DNA of 64,000 nucleotides, from the NCBI GenBank assembly GCA_022822905.1, contig JAJDYE010000036.1:19090-83089 (forward strand), read 5' to 3'. The stretch's first letter is position 1. Each line of letters begins with the position of its first letter. Origin of the DNA: Acidimicrobiia bacterium. GTDB taxonomy: Bacteria > Actinomycetota > Acidimicrobiia > Acidimicrobiales > Bin134. The position numbers and the translations under genes were made by a program. Below are positions 33,270-42,242 of the stretch, one piece after another. The notes below the pieces were generated by a model that had not been told where the DNA came from, did not search any database, and was given only the letters and a program-made list of their open reading frames with translations.

Positions 33270-34331
33270 TCATCCCACCACGACTGCTCCGGGATCGCTT
33301 GCGGAGACCTCGCCGATCACGGCGGCAGCGTGGCCTGCGGCCATCAGTCGGGCCACCGCTTCGGCGGCCGCGGCCGGTGGACAGCAGAACAGCAGGCCAC
33401 CTGAGGTCTGGGCGTCGGCCAGCATGGTCAAAGTCCGCTGGTCGTCTGATCCTCGCACCCACGGACGCACGTGGTCGAGGTTGCGGGCTGTGCCGCCGGG
33501 GACAAACCCCTGATCCAGCAGCTCCCAGACGGCGGGGAGCAGCGGCACCTCCTCTGCTCGGATCACCGCGCCGACACCGCTGGCGGTAGCCAGCTTCTGG
33601 AGGTGGCCGAGCAAGCCGAAGCCGGTGATGTCGGTGGCCGCCGTGGCCTTGGCCTCGAGGGCCGCTGAGGCGGCCTCGTCGTTTAGTCGGGTCATCTCGG
33701 CCACGCCCGCGGCGTAGGCCTCCGCCAGCCACCCGCCGGGCTCGATCGCCTCGGGCCCAGAGCGCTTGACCGCGGTGGCCAAAAGTCCAGTGCCCAGCGG
33801 TTTGGTCAGCACCAGCGACTGTCCCGGCTGGGCGCCGGCGTTGGTCAGCAAGCTCTCCTCATCGGCCTCCCCCGTGACGGCTTGGCCGTACATCGGCTCG
33901 GGTCCGTCCACCGTGTGGCCCCCGACCACTGCCCAGCCGCCGTCGGCGGCCGCCGCGGCCCCGCCCGCCAGCACTTCAGTGAGAACCTCCAGCGGAAGAT
34001 CCCCATGGGGCCATGCCACCAGGTTCAGTCCGAACCGGGGGGTGCCGCCCATGGCGTAGACATCCGAGGCCGCGTTTGTGGCCGCGATGCGCCCCCAAGT
34101 GTGAGGGTCGTCCACCACCGGCGCGAAGAAATCGGCGGTCGAGATCAGGGCGCGGCCTTTCCCGAGGCGCCACACTGCGGCGTCATCACCGGTCTCTGTG
34201 CCCACGATCAAGTCCTCGTGGGTCGGGGTTGGCAGTGTGCGCACGACCTGCGCCAACTCGGACGGTCCGAGCTTGCCGGCTCAACCGGCGCCGTGGGAGT
34301 AAGCCGTGAGCCTCCCTGTCTTCGGGTTCAC
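33270..34331 (-). CDS. selD: Selenide, water dikinase (SelD) with in-frame UGA for selenocysteine
   Basis: SelD makes selenophosphate from selenide and ATP. The open frame that avoids stops begins only at the TTG at 34256 and lacks the catalytic N-terminus. Reading upstream in the same frame through a TGA (34281-34283) to a GTG at 34331 gives MNPKTGRLTAYSHGAG, U, AGKL, which aligns without gaps to the SelD start RLTQYSHGAGCGCK. The TGA falls exactly on catalytic position 17 and the essential Lys is K20; the second, non-essential Cys is Gly. The product has 353 residues. Other landmarks are ETGDDAAVW, STADFFAPVVDDP, ATNAASDVYAMGG, VVGGHTVDGPEP and ATDITGFGLLGHL. A hairpin follows the TGA. No selA, selB or selC is in the window, so Sec insertion is strongly suggested but not proven. 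Confidence 0.9.
34252..34280 (-). promoter_or_regulatory. Putative bacterial SECIS element in selD
   Basis: In the mRNA, directly after the UGA, GCCGG pairs with TTGGC (G-U pairs allowed). Above a CAAG bulge, CTCGGA pairs with TCCGAG, closing a CCG loop (34263-34265). The apical loop is about 16 nt from the UGA, inside the range known for bacterial SECIS elements. Loop sequence requirements for this lineage's SelB are unknown. Confidence 0.55.
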
Positions 34332-34382
34332 GTCTCCGACGCTACCGGGCCGTCGCTGGTTGAGGTGGGTTAGCTTTGCGGC

Positions 34383-34880
34383 GTGAATTCACACGAGCAA
34401 GCAGTGCGATCGATCAAGGCGCTTATGTACGTCTACGCCGAATGCGTGGACTTGGCCCGCTTCGACGAGCTTGGCGAGCTCTTCGCCCACGGGGTGCTCA
34501 CCTCCACCAGCTCGGTCGATCCCGACGACGGCATGTCGGGAGAAGATGTCGCCGCGTTCTACGCGGCCACCAACAAAGTCCACGGCGACGGAACTCTGCG
34601 CACCCGGCATGTGGCCAGCAATGTGATCGTAGATGTGGCCGAAGCCGGGCAGACAGCCACCGCCCGCTCGTACTTCGCCGTCCACCAGGGCACAGATACC
34701 CTGGCCCTTCAGCCCATCGTGGCGGGCCGCTACGAGGACGACTTCTCCCTGGTCGATGGACAGTGGCGTTTCGCCCGCCGGATGGTGATTGTCGACCAGA
34801 TTGGCGATATGCGAGAGCACCTCACCTTCGACCTGTCCGAGGGAGACGTGCGCTATACCGACCATGTGGAGTCGGGATGA
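34383..34880 (+). CDS. SnoaL-like (NTF2-fold) protein
   Basis: A 165-residue NTF2-like protein starting at a GTG (34383). Landmarks are IKALMYVYAECVDLARFDE, LGELFAHGVLTS, TRHVASNVIVDV and GQWRFARRMVIVDQIGD, the standard helix-sheet order of the SnoaL_4 group. Bile-acid dehydratases and small isomerases share this fold, but no catalytic set is assigned here. Its stop overlaps the start of the DUF2510 membrane gene (ATGA). A 51-bp spacer separates it from the divergent selD. Confidence 0.8.
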   Translation: MNSHEQAVRSIKALMYVYAECVDLARFDELGELFAHGVLTSTSSVDPDDGMSGEDVAAFYAATNKVHGDGTLRTRHVASNVIVDVAEAGQTATARSYFAVHQGTDTLALQPIVAGRYEDDFSLVDGQWRFARRMVIVDQIGDMREHLTFDLSEGDVRYTDHVESG

Positions 34881-35440
34881 GCGACCCATCGACACGCCGG
34901 GCGCCGCCGGGTTGGTACGCCGAGCAGGGCCAACGCGGTTTTCGATATTGGGATGGCGAGTCTTGGACCGAACCGATGGGAGATCCAATTCGAATCCCGG
35001 GAGCAGGAAACGGCAATCGAGCCTCTTCGAGCTACCAGAGAGCAGGGCTTGCCTTCATGGGTGCCGCAGTGGCCCTGCTGATTGCCGGGCTGCTGCTTCC
35101 CTGGGCCGATGCCGGTTCGAAAAAGTGGGGAGTGGTAGACGGCGACCTTCCGTGGCTGGTGGGTCCGGGAGGGGTGGCTGATTCCTGGCTGCTGATTCCA
35201 GTGGCCGCGGCGATGGTGTGGGCGCTGCTGGTGGCGGCATTGTTCGGGAGCAGCCGGCAAATGTGGCTGGCGGCCGTGGTCGCGGGACTGGTTGTCATGG
35301 GGCTCTGCCTGGCGGAGGGGCTGGCCCTTGATGACGACCTGGATGCGTCGGGCGCCGAGGTTGGCTTGGGCTTGTTCCTGGCTTATGCCGGAGGGGCGTC
35401 AGCCGCGGTTGGCGGGGTGCTTCTCAAGCCAGCCCGATGA
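34877..35440 (+). CDS. DUF2510 domain membrane protein
   Basis: A 187-residue protein. The N-terminus holds a DUF2510 domain (APPGWYAEQ ... FRYWDGESWTEP, residues 8-33), a short Trp/Tyr-rich module common at the N-terminus of actinobacterial membrane proteins. Four hydrophobic segments follow (about residues 55-75, 93-113, 120-140 and 155-180). The ATG at 34877 overlaps the previous stop by 4 bp. Function unknown. It converges on the histidine kinase gene with only a 10-bp gap. Confidence 0.8.
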   Translation: MSDPSTRRAPPGWYAEQGQRGFRYWDGESWTEPMGDPIRIPGAGNGNRASSSYQRAGLAFMGAAVALLIAGLLLPWADAGSKKWGVVDGDLPWLVGPGGVADSWLLIPVAAAMVWALLVAALFGSSRQMWLAAVVAGLVVMGLCLAEGLALDDDLDASGAEVGLGLFLAYAGGASAAVGGVLLKPAR

Positions 35441-35450
35441 GGTTGACCGG

Positions 35451-37676
35451 CTAAGCGTCGTCGTCTTCGCCGTCTCCGTCGCTTTCGATGAGGGGCGTGC
35501 CCTTGGCTCGGGTCAGCGGCAGCTCAACCACCATCTCGGTGAACTCGCCTGGCTCGGTATTGACAGTGATGCTGCCGCCGTGCTCGCGGACGATGTCGGC
35601 AGACAGCGCCAAGCCAAGCCCCGTACCCTCATTGGTGGGCTTGGTGGTGAAGAACGGGTCGAAGATCTTTGCCGCCACATCTGGCGGGATGCCGCTGCCG
35701 TTGTCTCGGACGCTGAGTATGGCGCTCTCATCGGTTCGACGGCTCTTCAACAAGATGGTGGGGCTGTAGTCCCCCACCGTTTCCGCCTCCGCCAATTCCT
35801 TTTGCTTCTTGTTGGTGGCGTAGCCCGCGTTGGCCACAAAATTCAAGAACACTCTCCCCAAATCCTGGGGAACTACCTCCAACTGTCCCATGTCCGGGTC
35901 GAACTCTTCTTCCAGGGTGACGATGAAGTCGGGATCTTGGGCCCGGGCACTGTGGAAGGCGAGCAAGGAATGCTCGTGTATGAGGTCGTTGATGTCGGTC
36001 ATCTGGGTCTCGCCCCCGCCTCGGCCCATCAGCAGCATGTCCTGAACGATCCGGTTGGCTCGCTTTCCGTGCGATTGGATGCGATCGAGGTTGTCGTTGA
36101 GGTCTTGGCTGATCTCCTCGATCAGGCCCTTGTCCTCTTCGGAGAGGTTGTCGGTTAGCTCCTCATAGATCTCGGCCATCTCTTCCAGCAGCTCAACCGA
36201 CGCCGCCGAGAAGTTGTTGATGAAATTGAGCGGGTTGCGGATCTCGTGGGCCACGCCGGCGGTGACCTCGCCCAGGGCGGCCAACTTCTCCCGGGCCACG
36301 ATCTGATCCTGAGCCTGGCTCAGCTCCTCAAGCACTTCCTGAAGCTCATCGTTCCGCTCACTCAGCTCCTGGGCAAGCTGCTCCACCAGGTTAAGCCGTT
36401 GGATCTCCAGCGCGTGGCGGCGGAACACTTCCAACGCCGATGCCATCTCGGCGATCTCGTCGCGGCCGCTGATCTCTATCTCCTGCTCCAGCTCACCCTT
36501 GGCCAACGTCCGCATCCGGCTGGACAGCCGCCCGATGCGGCGCAGCAACACTCGTCCAACGAACAGCCAGCTGATCAGGCCGGCGCCGGCGACGCCGATG
36601 GCGCTGATGATGACGAGGAGGATCCTGGCAGTGTTGATGGTCTGCGCCGAGTTCTCGGTGGCTTCGGCGGCCCCGCTCTGGGCTATCTGGACGATGGCGT
36701 TGACCTCGTCGAGCAAGTCGACGGCTATCTCCTGGTTCTCCGCCAGCAGCAAGTCTTGGCGCTCGATGATCTCCAGTCGGTCGACGGCGACCTGGAAAGC
36801 GCCGCTGTCGCCGCGGCCCAGAGTCAGCAGGTCGCCGACTGCCGACCCCAGTCCAGAGACAGTGTCAGACTCGGCAATCGCTGAGAGGCTGATCAGGATG
36901 CGGTCTTCGGCAGACTCGAAGCTCTCTATAAGCGGTTCGACGAAGTCGGCTTCCGAGGCGATCAGGGCGCTGCCCATCAGCTCGGAGGCTTGGGCGACAT
37001 CGGCCTGCAACTCGTTGAGGTGACGGTAGAGGAGCAGTTCGTCGCCAGAGGTGCGGGTCATGGCATCTGTGGGTTCGGAGTCGAAGTTGCGGTACCCGGT
37101 TACTTGGAAGAAGAGCTGATCGTCGATAGCGGGGATAACGATACCCTTGACGTCGTCGTGGAGAGCGGGGATCCGAGTTTGGAGGACTTCGATTTGCCTG
37201 CTCAAGCCGTAGAAGTGGGGCATGTCGGCCGTAATCGTGGTGATGTTCCTCTCCAGGGCGTCGGCGGCCTCGGAAATCCCCTGAACGTGGATATTGCCGG
37301 GGTTCTGGCGCAGCAGGGTCTCCAAGCGGTCTTGGAACTGGGCTTGGGCGTCGGACACTTCTGCGGAGATTTCCGAGAACTGGTCGGGCGGCGCGGTGGT
37401 GAGGCGGGGTGCGGCGGCCACCAGCGCATTGCTGAACTCGGCGAGGCCGAACGCCCCCACCAGTTCTGGGACGCTGTCTTCGCTTACCCGCTTTTGGCTG
37501 CGGTCGACGTTGCTGAACGAAATCCAGCTCACAATGCTGGCCACAATGGTCAATGCCACTGCTCCGAAGATCCCGGCATAGAGCTGGCTGGATATCCTGC
37601 GATGGACGGCAGGCCGCTGCGCCTGGGCGGCGGAGTCGCCGGGGGCAGGTTCTCGAGCGTTGGTAGCCTCGGTCAC
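35451..37676 (-). CDS. Membrane sensor histidine kinase (HAMP, HisKA, HATPase)
   Basis: A 741-residue kinase. TM1 (about residues 33-53) and TM2 (about 345-370) flank a long extracytoplasmic helical sensor of about 290 residues. A HAMP domain and coiled coil ([20 protein letters not shown]) follow. The phospho-accepting His is about residue 476 in [15 protein letters not shown], and the ATP lid has VRDNGSGIP and GTGLGLALS. The C-terminus is acidic. The GTG start overlaps the substrate-binding protein stop (GTGA), so the two are translationally coupled. It probably senses the ligand-bound lipoprotein and signals to the receiver domain of the RsbU-like phosphatase in the same operon. That phosphorelay is inferred. 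Confidence 0.9.
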   Translation of the reverse strand: MTEATNAREPAPGDSAAQAQRPAVHRRISSQLYAGIFGAVALTIVASIVSWISFSNVDRSQKRVSEDSVPELVGAFGLAEFSNALVAAAPRLTTAPPDQFSEISAEVSDAQAQFQDRLETLLRQNPGNIHVQGISEAADALERNITTITADMPHFYGLSRQIEVLQTRIPALHDDVKGIVIPAIDDQLFFQVTGYRNFDSEPTDAMTRTSGDELLLYRHLNELQADVAQASELMGSALIASEADFVEPLIESFESAEDRILISLSAIAESDTVSGLGSAVGDLLTLGRGDSGAFQVAVDRLEIIERQDLLLAENQEIAVDLLDEVNAIVQIAQSGAAEATENSAQTINTARILLVIISAIGVAGAGLISWLFVGRVLLRRIGRLSSRMRTLAKGELEQEIEISGRDEIAEMASALEVFRRHALEIQRLNLVEQLAQELSERNDELQEVLEELSQAQDQIVAREKLAALGEVTAGVAHEIRNPLNFINNFSAASVELLEEMAEIYEELTDNLSEEDKGLIEEISQDLNDNLDRIQSHGKRANRIVQDMLLMGRGGGETQMTDINDLIHEHSLLAFHSARAQDPDFIVTLEEEFDPDMGQLEVVPQDLGRVFLNFVANAGYATNKKQKELAEAETVGDYSPTILLKSRRTDESAILSVRDNGSGIPPDVAAKIFDPFFTTKPTNEGTGLGLALSADIVREHGGSITVNTEPGEFTEMVVELPLTRAKGTPLIESDGDGEDDDA

Positions 37677-38962
37677 GGGCTGATGTCTCCCATAGCCGCC
37701 TCGGGCCGGTAGGCGCCGTCGGCGCCGATCACGGTCAGGAAAACGGCGTCGGAACCCTGATTGTCCACCGCCCGGTCGGCTTCTGAGCCGAAGTCCACTG
37801 CGAACCCGTCGATGTCGAAAAGACCCGCACCCAAGATGTTCTCCAAGAAGCAGTCGCGGGTGAGATCAACACCGCAGGCCTCCAGTCCGGCGATGGCCAC
37901 CCGGCCCGCGATGTAGCCCTCCAAAGACACGAACCCCGGTTCGGCTTTGGGATCCAGAGCGGCCAGGGCTTCGGTGTAGGACGCAACCACTGGAATGGAC
38001 TCGTCGTGGGGGAACGGTACAACTTGGGTGACGTATACCCCCTCGCCGCCTGCCCCCAGCTCGGAGGCCAATGCGTTGCTGCCCACAAAGGAGACTGTCA
38101 TGAAGATGGGGTCGAAGCCGATGTGGCGCGACCATGAAATCAGGGCGGCAACCGGCTGGTAGGCGCCGATCACGATCACGGCCTCGGGGTCGCCGAGCCG
38201 CAAGTCGAGCAGCCCCGACTTCACCGCGGTGGTGTTGCGGGGGTATACGCCGGTGGCCACGAGTTCCATCCCCCGGCGTTCCAACGCGGCCAGCGCCCCG
38301 TTGTACCCAGCCCGTCCGAAGGAATCGTCCTGGAACATCACTGCAATCCGGGTGACGCCCAAATCGGTTGTCAATCGCTCGACCATCTCCTCGGTTTCCT
38401 GAGCGTAGGAGGCCCGAAGGTTGACAATGTTGTCCCAGTCGTCGTTTCGGAGGAATCCGGCACCGGTGAACGGCGCCACATAGGGTATGGCCGCCTCGGC
38501 CGCTACCGGGGTGGCTGAGCGCGATGTCGGCGTCCCCACCGCGCCGATCAGAGCGAACACCCGCTCGTCTTCGATCAGCGCCTGGGTGTTGGTGATGGCC
38601 GCCTCGGGCTCGTACGCGTCGTCTCGGGTGGTGAGCTCCAACATGCGCCCGTGTATGCCTCCATTGCTGTTGGCCTCCTCGAACGCCGCGCGGATTCCAA
38701 GATTCATGTTGATGCCCAGCGCTTGGGCAGGACCGCTGAATGCCGCTGATTGCCCGAACACCACCCGATCATCGAACACTCCAGGCGTGCCAGTGCCAGA
38801 TGGGGTGTCCGGTGTGTTCCCGGGCTCGACCGTGGGGCTCGCATCAGGAGCCGCGGGGTCAGAGCCGTCGGATCCGCACCCCGGCAACACGAGGGCGAAA
38901 GCAGCCAGTGCGAGACCAGCTAGCCGACATAGAGGGGCATTCCTCAATGCCGAAATCCTCAC
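37673..38962 (-). CDS. Substrate-binding lipoprotein (LivK-type, periplasmic-binding fold I)
   Basis: A 429-residue secreted lipoprotein. The signal peptide ends with lipobox LVLPGC (lipidated C29), and a Pro/Thr/Asp-rich linker precedes the binding domain. The LivK-like domain has VVFGQSAAFSGPAQALG, INMNLGIRAAFEEAN, LIGAVGTPTSRSATPVA and YVAPFTGAGFLR, the pattern of branched-chain amino acid or amide binding proteins. No ABC permease or ATPase gene is nearby. Instead it lies between an RsbW-like kinase gene (1-bp overlap) and a histidine kinase gene (4-bp overlap). The likely role is as the ligand sensor for that kinase rather than in transport. Confidence 0.9.
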   Translation of the reverse strand: MRISALRNAPLCRLAGLALAAFALVLPGCGSDGSDPAAPDASPTVEPGNTPDTPSGTGTPGVFDDRVVFGQSAAFSGPAQALGINMNLGIRAAFEEANSNGGIHGRMLELTTRDDAYEPEAAITNTQALIEDERVFALIGAVGTPTSRSATPVAAEAAIPYVAPFTGAGFLRNDDWDNIVNLRASYAQETEEMVERLTTDLGVTRIAVMFQDDSFGRAGYNGALAALERRGMELVATGVYPRNTTAVKSGLLDLRLGDPEAVIVIGAYQPVAALISWSRHIGFDPIFMTVSFVGSNALASELGAGGEGVYVTQVVPFPHDESIPVVASYTEALAALDPKAEPGFVSLEGYIAGRVAIAGLEACGVDLTRDCFLENILGAGLFDIDGFAVDFGSEADRAVDNQGSDAVFLTVIGADGAYRPEAAMGDISP

Positions 38963-39390
38963 TACTCGGGATGGACGACGAGCTTGAGGTGGTTGCGGTC
39001 GTTCTCCCGACGGTATTCAAGCTCTTCGCCCATGGTCTTCACCAGGTAGACCCCCAACCCCCCGATTGGGCGATCGGCAAGAGGCAGCGTCACATCGGGC
39101 GCAGGGGCGTCGGTCAGGGGGTTGAAGGGCGAGCCGTCGTCGCTCAAGCGGATGGTGAGCGCGTGGTCTTGCGATTCCAGTTCGAGGTCGATCTTGGTCA
39201 GGCCGCTGGTGTCGCCGTGAGTGAGCGTGTTGAGCACCAACTCTTCCAAGATCAGGTTGGCGCGCATTGTCAGCGTTATCGGCCACTCCTCGGCTTCCGC
39301 CATCTCATTCAGAATGTCCTCGATCAGCGGCAGAACATCGGAAGGGTGGCCCTGCTCCGGAGGGTGGGAAAGGTGGAGCGATCGTTGCAT
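38962..39390 (-). CDS. RsbW-like anti-sigma factor / serine kinase (GHKL ATPase)
   Basis: A 142-residue HATPase_c protein of the anti-sigma/SpoIIAB type. The N-box is LILEELVLNTLTHG (about residues 46-59), with LSDDGSPFNP as the G1 box and GGLGVYLVKTMGEELEY as the G2/lid region. Such proteins bind a sigma factor or phosphorylate a STAS-domain antagonist on Ser. The STAS and phosphatase partners are encoded just upstream, and the stop overlaps the GTG of the substrate-binding protein by one base. No sigma factor gene is adjacent, so its target may lie elsewhere or be non-sigma. Confidence 0.87.
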   Translation of the reverse strand: MQRSLHLSHPPEQGHPSDVLPLIEDILNEMAEAEEWPITLTMRANLILEELVLNTLTHGDTSGLTKIDLELESQDHALTIRLSDDGSPFNPLTDAPAPDVTLPLADRPIGGLGVYLVKTMGEELEYRRENDRNHLKLVVHPE

Positions 39391-39435
39391 TTCAGCGGCC
39401 CCTCGTGGCGGGCTGCGAGCGTGCGGGGGCAGACA

Positions 39436-40587
39436 TCAAGGGCGCCTCAGTGTGAGGCAGGTGATGTCATCGGATTGTGGGGCATCGCCGGCAAAGATCC
39501 GCACCCGCTCGAAGACTGCCTCGTTGGCTGACGTCGCGCTTTCGGGCGGGTTGCCCTCGAACACCTCCGCCAATCGACCCATCCCGAACTGCTGGTTGTC
39601 TGCGTTCATGGCCTCTGTCACGCCGTCGGTGTACAACACGACGGTGTCGCCCGGGTTCAAGGTGACCGACTCCTGGGTGTAGACGACATCGGCGGCAATG
39701 CCCACCGCGATTCCCTTGGTGAGCGGCAACTCGGTGACCGTGCCGTTGGCGCTCACCAACAGTGGGGGGTCGTGGCCGGCGATGGAGTAGGTGAGCAGTC
39801 CGGTATCCGGCTCGAACAAGGCGTAGATCAGCGTGACGAACATGAAAGTCGGGTTGTCTTGTTGGAGCTGGTTGTTGACTTCGGTCAACACCTTTTCCGG
39901 GTCGCGGACGCCGATGGCCGCCCCCTTGAGCGCGGTCCGGCTGGACATCATGAACATCGAGGCCGGAATGCCCTTGTCGGACACGTCGGCCACCACGAGG
40001 CCGACGTGGTTGTCGAGCTTGAAGTAGTCGTAGAAGTCGCCTCCCACGTTGCGGGCCGGCTCCATGTTGGCCGAGACCTCGCACCCTTCAGTCACCGGGG
40101 GAATATTGGGCAGAATAGACTGCTGGAGTTGGCTGGCGATGCTCAGCTCGTTCTGAAGGGCCACGAGCTGGTCGCGCGACGACAGGGCCTCCCGCCATTC
40201 GGCCAAATGCTCCAGTGTGCGACTGATGGTGATCTTCAGATCGTCGAAGTCGATGGGCTTGGTGACGAAGTCGAATGCTCCCCGGTTCATGGCGGTGCGG
40301 ATGTTGTCCATGTCGCCGTAGGCGGAGACGATTACCGCCCGGAGATTGGGGTCGACGTCGGGGAGCTGCTGGAGCAGGGTCAGACCGTCCATCTTGGGCA
40401 TGTTGATATCGGACAGGACCATGTCGATGGTCGGGTCGGCGTTGAGCTTTTCCAACGCCTCCAATCCGTCTCGGGCGAATACGAACTCGTATTCATTGGA
40501 GCGGATTTGCCGCCGCATCCGCTGAAGGATCAGGGGCTCAAGATCCGGTTCGTCGTCAACGACCAGGATCTTGTAGGTGTCGGTCAA
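39436..40587 (-). CDS. Receiver-domain PP2C phosphatase (RsbU/SpoIIE-type)
   Basis: A 383-residue response regulator. The N-terminal receiver domain (1-125) has the acidic pair DDE at 11-13, phospho-acceptor D60 in LSDINMPKMDG and the conserved Lys in FVTKPIDF. A short coiled linker leads to a PPM/PP2C domain with ARNVGGDFYDYF, VVADVSDKGIPASM, LYTDGVTEAMN and QSDDITCL carrying the metal-binding Asp residues. Phosphorylation by the operon's histidine kinase would control dephosphorylation of the STAS protein encoded 4 bp upstream. This is the standard route for activating an RsbV-like antagonist. Confidence 0.92.
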   Translation of the reverse strand: MTDTYKILVVDDEPDLEPLILQRMRRQIRSNEYEFVFARDGLEALEKLNADPTIDMVLSDINMPKMDGLTLLQQLPDVDPNLRAVIVSAYGDMDNIRTAMNRGAFDFVTKPIDFDDLKITISRTLEHLAEWREALSSRDQLVALQNELSIASQLQQSILPNIPPVTEGCEVSANMEPARNVGGDFYDYFKLDNHVGLVVADVSDKGIPASMFMMSSRTALKGAAIGVRDPEKVLTEVNNQLQQDNPTFMFVTLIYALFEPDTGLLTYSIAGHDPPLLVSANGTVTELPLTKGIAVGIAADVVYTQESVTLNPGDTVVLYTDGVTEAMNADNQQFGMGRLAEVFEGNPPESATSANEAVFERVRIFAGDAPQSDDITCLTLRRP

Positions 40588-40591
40588 GGGT

Positions 40592-40921
40592 TTACCCCTG
40601 TTTGGCGTCTTCTACCGATGGAAAAACGTTGATGATCTGATCGAAGCCGCTGATGCGGAACACGTCGCCTACCGCTTCGGTCAATGAGCAGATGCTGAAA
40701 GACTTGTTCTGCTTGTCGAGGTTCTGGGCTGCCATCAGGAGCACCCGGAGGCCCGCACTGCTGATGTACTCAAGGCCACCGAGGTCCAAGATGATCCGCT
40801 GGTCGCCAGGATCGAACATTCCTTGCAGGGACTCCAGAAAATCCGACGCATTGGATCCGTCTACCCGGCCTGAAGCATTTACGACCAGTGTGTCGCCGGA
40901 GCGGTCGTGGCTGAATTCCAT
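40592..40921 (-). CDS. STAS-domain anti-sigma factor antagonist (RsbV/SpoIIAA-like)
   Basis: A 109-residue single STAS domain. The beta-strand LVVNASGRVDGSNASDF and the phosphorylation loop DLGGLEYISSAGLRVLL are clear; Ser54 or Ser55 is the expected site for the RsbW-like kinase. It is the first gene of the five-gene operon and lies directly upstream of the phosphatase that would dephosphorylate it. In its unphosphorylated form it should sequester the RsbW-like kinase and free that kinase's target. Confidence 0.92.
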   Translation of the reverse strand: MEFSHDRSGDTLVVNASGRVDGSNASDFLESLQGMFDPGDQRIILDLGGLEYISSAGLRVLLMAAQNLDKQNKSFSICSLTEAVGDVFRISGFDQIINVFPSVEDAKQG

Positions 40922-40971
40922 AGTTGGGCCTCTCTCGTTGGGTCCTGTCTTGGATCATTCTGTCAGCCGGG

Positions 40972-40977
40972 ATCATA
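40972..40977 (-). promoter_or_regulatory. Candidate -10 box for the signalling operon
   Basis: On the minus strand TATGAT lies about 50 bp upstream of the STAS start codon, preceded by TGTG (extended -10 character). No strong -35 is visible. The gap 40922-41054 contains no gene. Confidence 0.35.
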
Positions 40978-41054
40978 CACATTCCAATGGGCTGAGGGGC
41001 AGGGAGAAGCCAATCAAAGTGTACGCCACGACGAAAGCTCGGCGGTTCAGGGAG

Positions 41055-42233
41055 TCAGCGGGGCTGGGAGAGGATGAGCGCGCTGGTGGGGACCGCGGTT
41101 CCGGCGGTGGCCAGCACATTTTCCACGTTGTCGATCTGGTTGACCGAAGTGCCGCGAATTTGGCGCACGCCTTCGGCAATCCCGTTGAGGCCGTGGATAT
41201 AGGCCTCACCAAGCTGGCCTCCGTTGGTGTTGATGGGCAGGCGGCCATCCCGACCTAGATGGCCATCGCGGATGAAGTCCTTGGCCTCGCCCCTTTCGCA
41301 GAAGCCGAACTCCTCGAGTTGAGGGAGCACCAGCGGGGTGAAGTGGTCGTAGATGATGGCGGTCTGGATGTCGTCGGCCGACAGGCCACTCGACTGATAG
41401 AGCTGGCGGGCGCACAATCCCATCTCGGGGATGCCAGTGATGGTCTCCCGGTAGTAGCTCCTCATCATGTGCTGGTCTTCGGCCACTCCCTGGGCGGCCG
41501 AGGCGATGACTGCTGGCTTTTGCTTCAGGTCTTTGGCCCGCTCCGCAGTGGTCACCAGCAGAGCCTGGGCGCCGTCGGTCTCCTGGCAGCAGTCCAGCAG
41601 GCGCAGCGGCTCCACGATCCAGCGGCTGTTCTGGTGGTCTTCCAGAGTTATGGGCCGTTGGAAGAAGTGGGCGTAGGGATTGGTGGCTGCGAAATCCCGG
41701 TCGACCACCGACACTCGACCGAAGTCCTCTGTGGTGGCCCCGTACTCGTGCATGTAGCGGGTGGCGAACATCGCCACCCAGGAGGCCGGTGTGACCAATC
41801 CGAACGGGGAGCTCCACGAGAAGCTGACCTCAGACGCCTCGGCGCCGGCGGGCCGGTCTTGCACCCCGGCCCCGAAGCGGTGCCAGGAGCGCTCGTTGAA
41901 GGCCCGATAGCACAGCACGTAGTCGGCGGCGCCGGAGTAGATGGCCTGGCAGGCCACCGCGACCACCCCGCAGGCCGCCCCGCCCCCATGATGGACCATG
42001 GAGAAATGGGTCAGCTCGTCGATCCCCAGATTGCGGGCCACCTCGATCTCGGGATTCTGCTCGGCCGAGTAGGTCACCATGCCGTTGATCTTCTCGGGGG
42101 GAAGACCGGCGTCCTCGCAGGCGGCCAGACAGGCTTCCACTGCCTGGTCCATCGGGGTTCGGCCCGAGTCTTTGGTGAACGGGGTGGCGCCGATCCCGGC
42201 GATAGCGCTGTGGTAGGCGTAGTTCAGGCTCAC
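41055..42233 (-). CDS. Ltp2-like thiolase-fold retro-aldolase
   Basis: A 392-residue lipid-transfer/thiolase-like protein starting SLNYAYHSAIAGIGATPFTK. Landmarks are MVHHGGGAACGVVAVACQAI, LLDCCQETDGAQALLVT, AIIYDHFTPLVLPQLEEFGF and INTNGGQLGEAYIHGLNGI. The last resembles Ltp2, the steroid side-chain aldolase that splits the 17-hydroxy-C22 CoA ester. Ltp2 needs a DUF35 partner, and the adjacent upstream gene, 10 bp away, encodes a DUF35-containing hydratase fusion. That pairing mirrors the chsH1-chsH2-ltp2 cluster for cholesterol side-chain removal in actinomycetes. The substrate is inferred from that resemblance. Confidence 0.85.
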   Translation of the reverse strand: MSLNYAYHSAIAGIGATPFTKDSGRTPMDQAVEACLAACEDAGLPPEKINGMVTYSAEQNPEIEVARNLGIDELTHFSMVHHGGGAACGVVAVACQAIYSGAADYVLCYRAFNERSWHRFGAGVQDRPAGAEASEVSFSWSSPFGLVTPASWVAMFATRYMHEYGATTEDFGRVSVVDRDFAATNPYAHFFQRPITLEDHQNSRWIVEPLRLLDCCQETDGAQALLVTTAERAKDLKQKPAVIASAAQGVAEDQHMMRSYYRETITGIPEMGLCARQLYQSSGLSADDIQTAIIYDHFTPLVLPQLEEFGFCERGEAKDFIRDGHLGRDGRLPINTNGGQLGEAYIHGLNGIAEGVRQIRGTSVNQIDNVENVLATAGTAVPTSALILSQPR

Positions 42234-42242
42234 GGTGCTCTC

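Noticed and set aside
34256..34283. SelD starting at the TTG at 34256 as an N-terminally truncated enzyme
   Set aside because: It would lack the catalytic Cys/Sec and Lys, while the upstream frame is a gapless match to SelD except for the UGA.
37673..38962. Part of a complete branched-chain amino-acid ABC transporter
   Set aside because: No permease or ATPase gene lies anywhere in the window, and both flanking genes are signalling genes.
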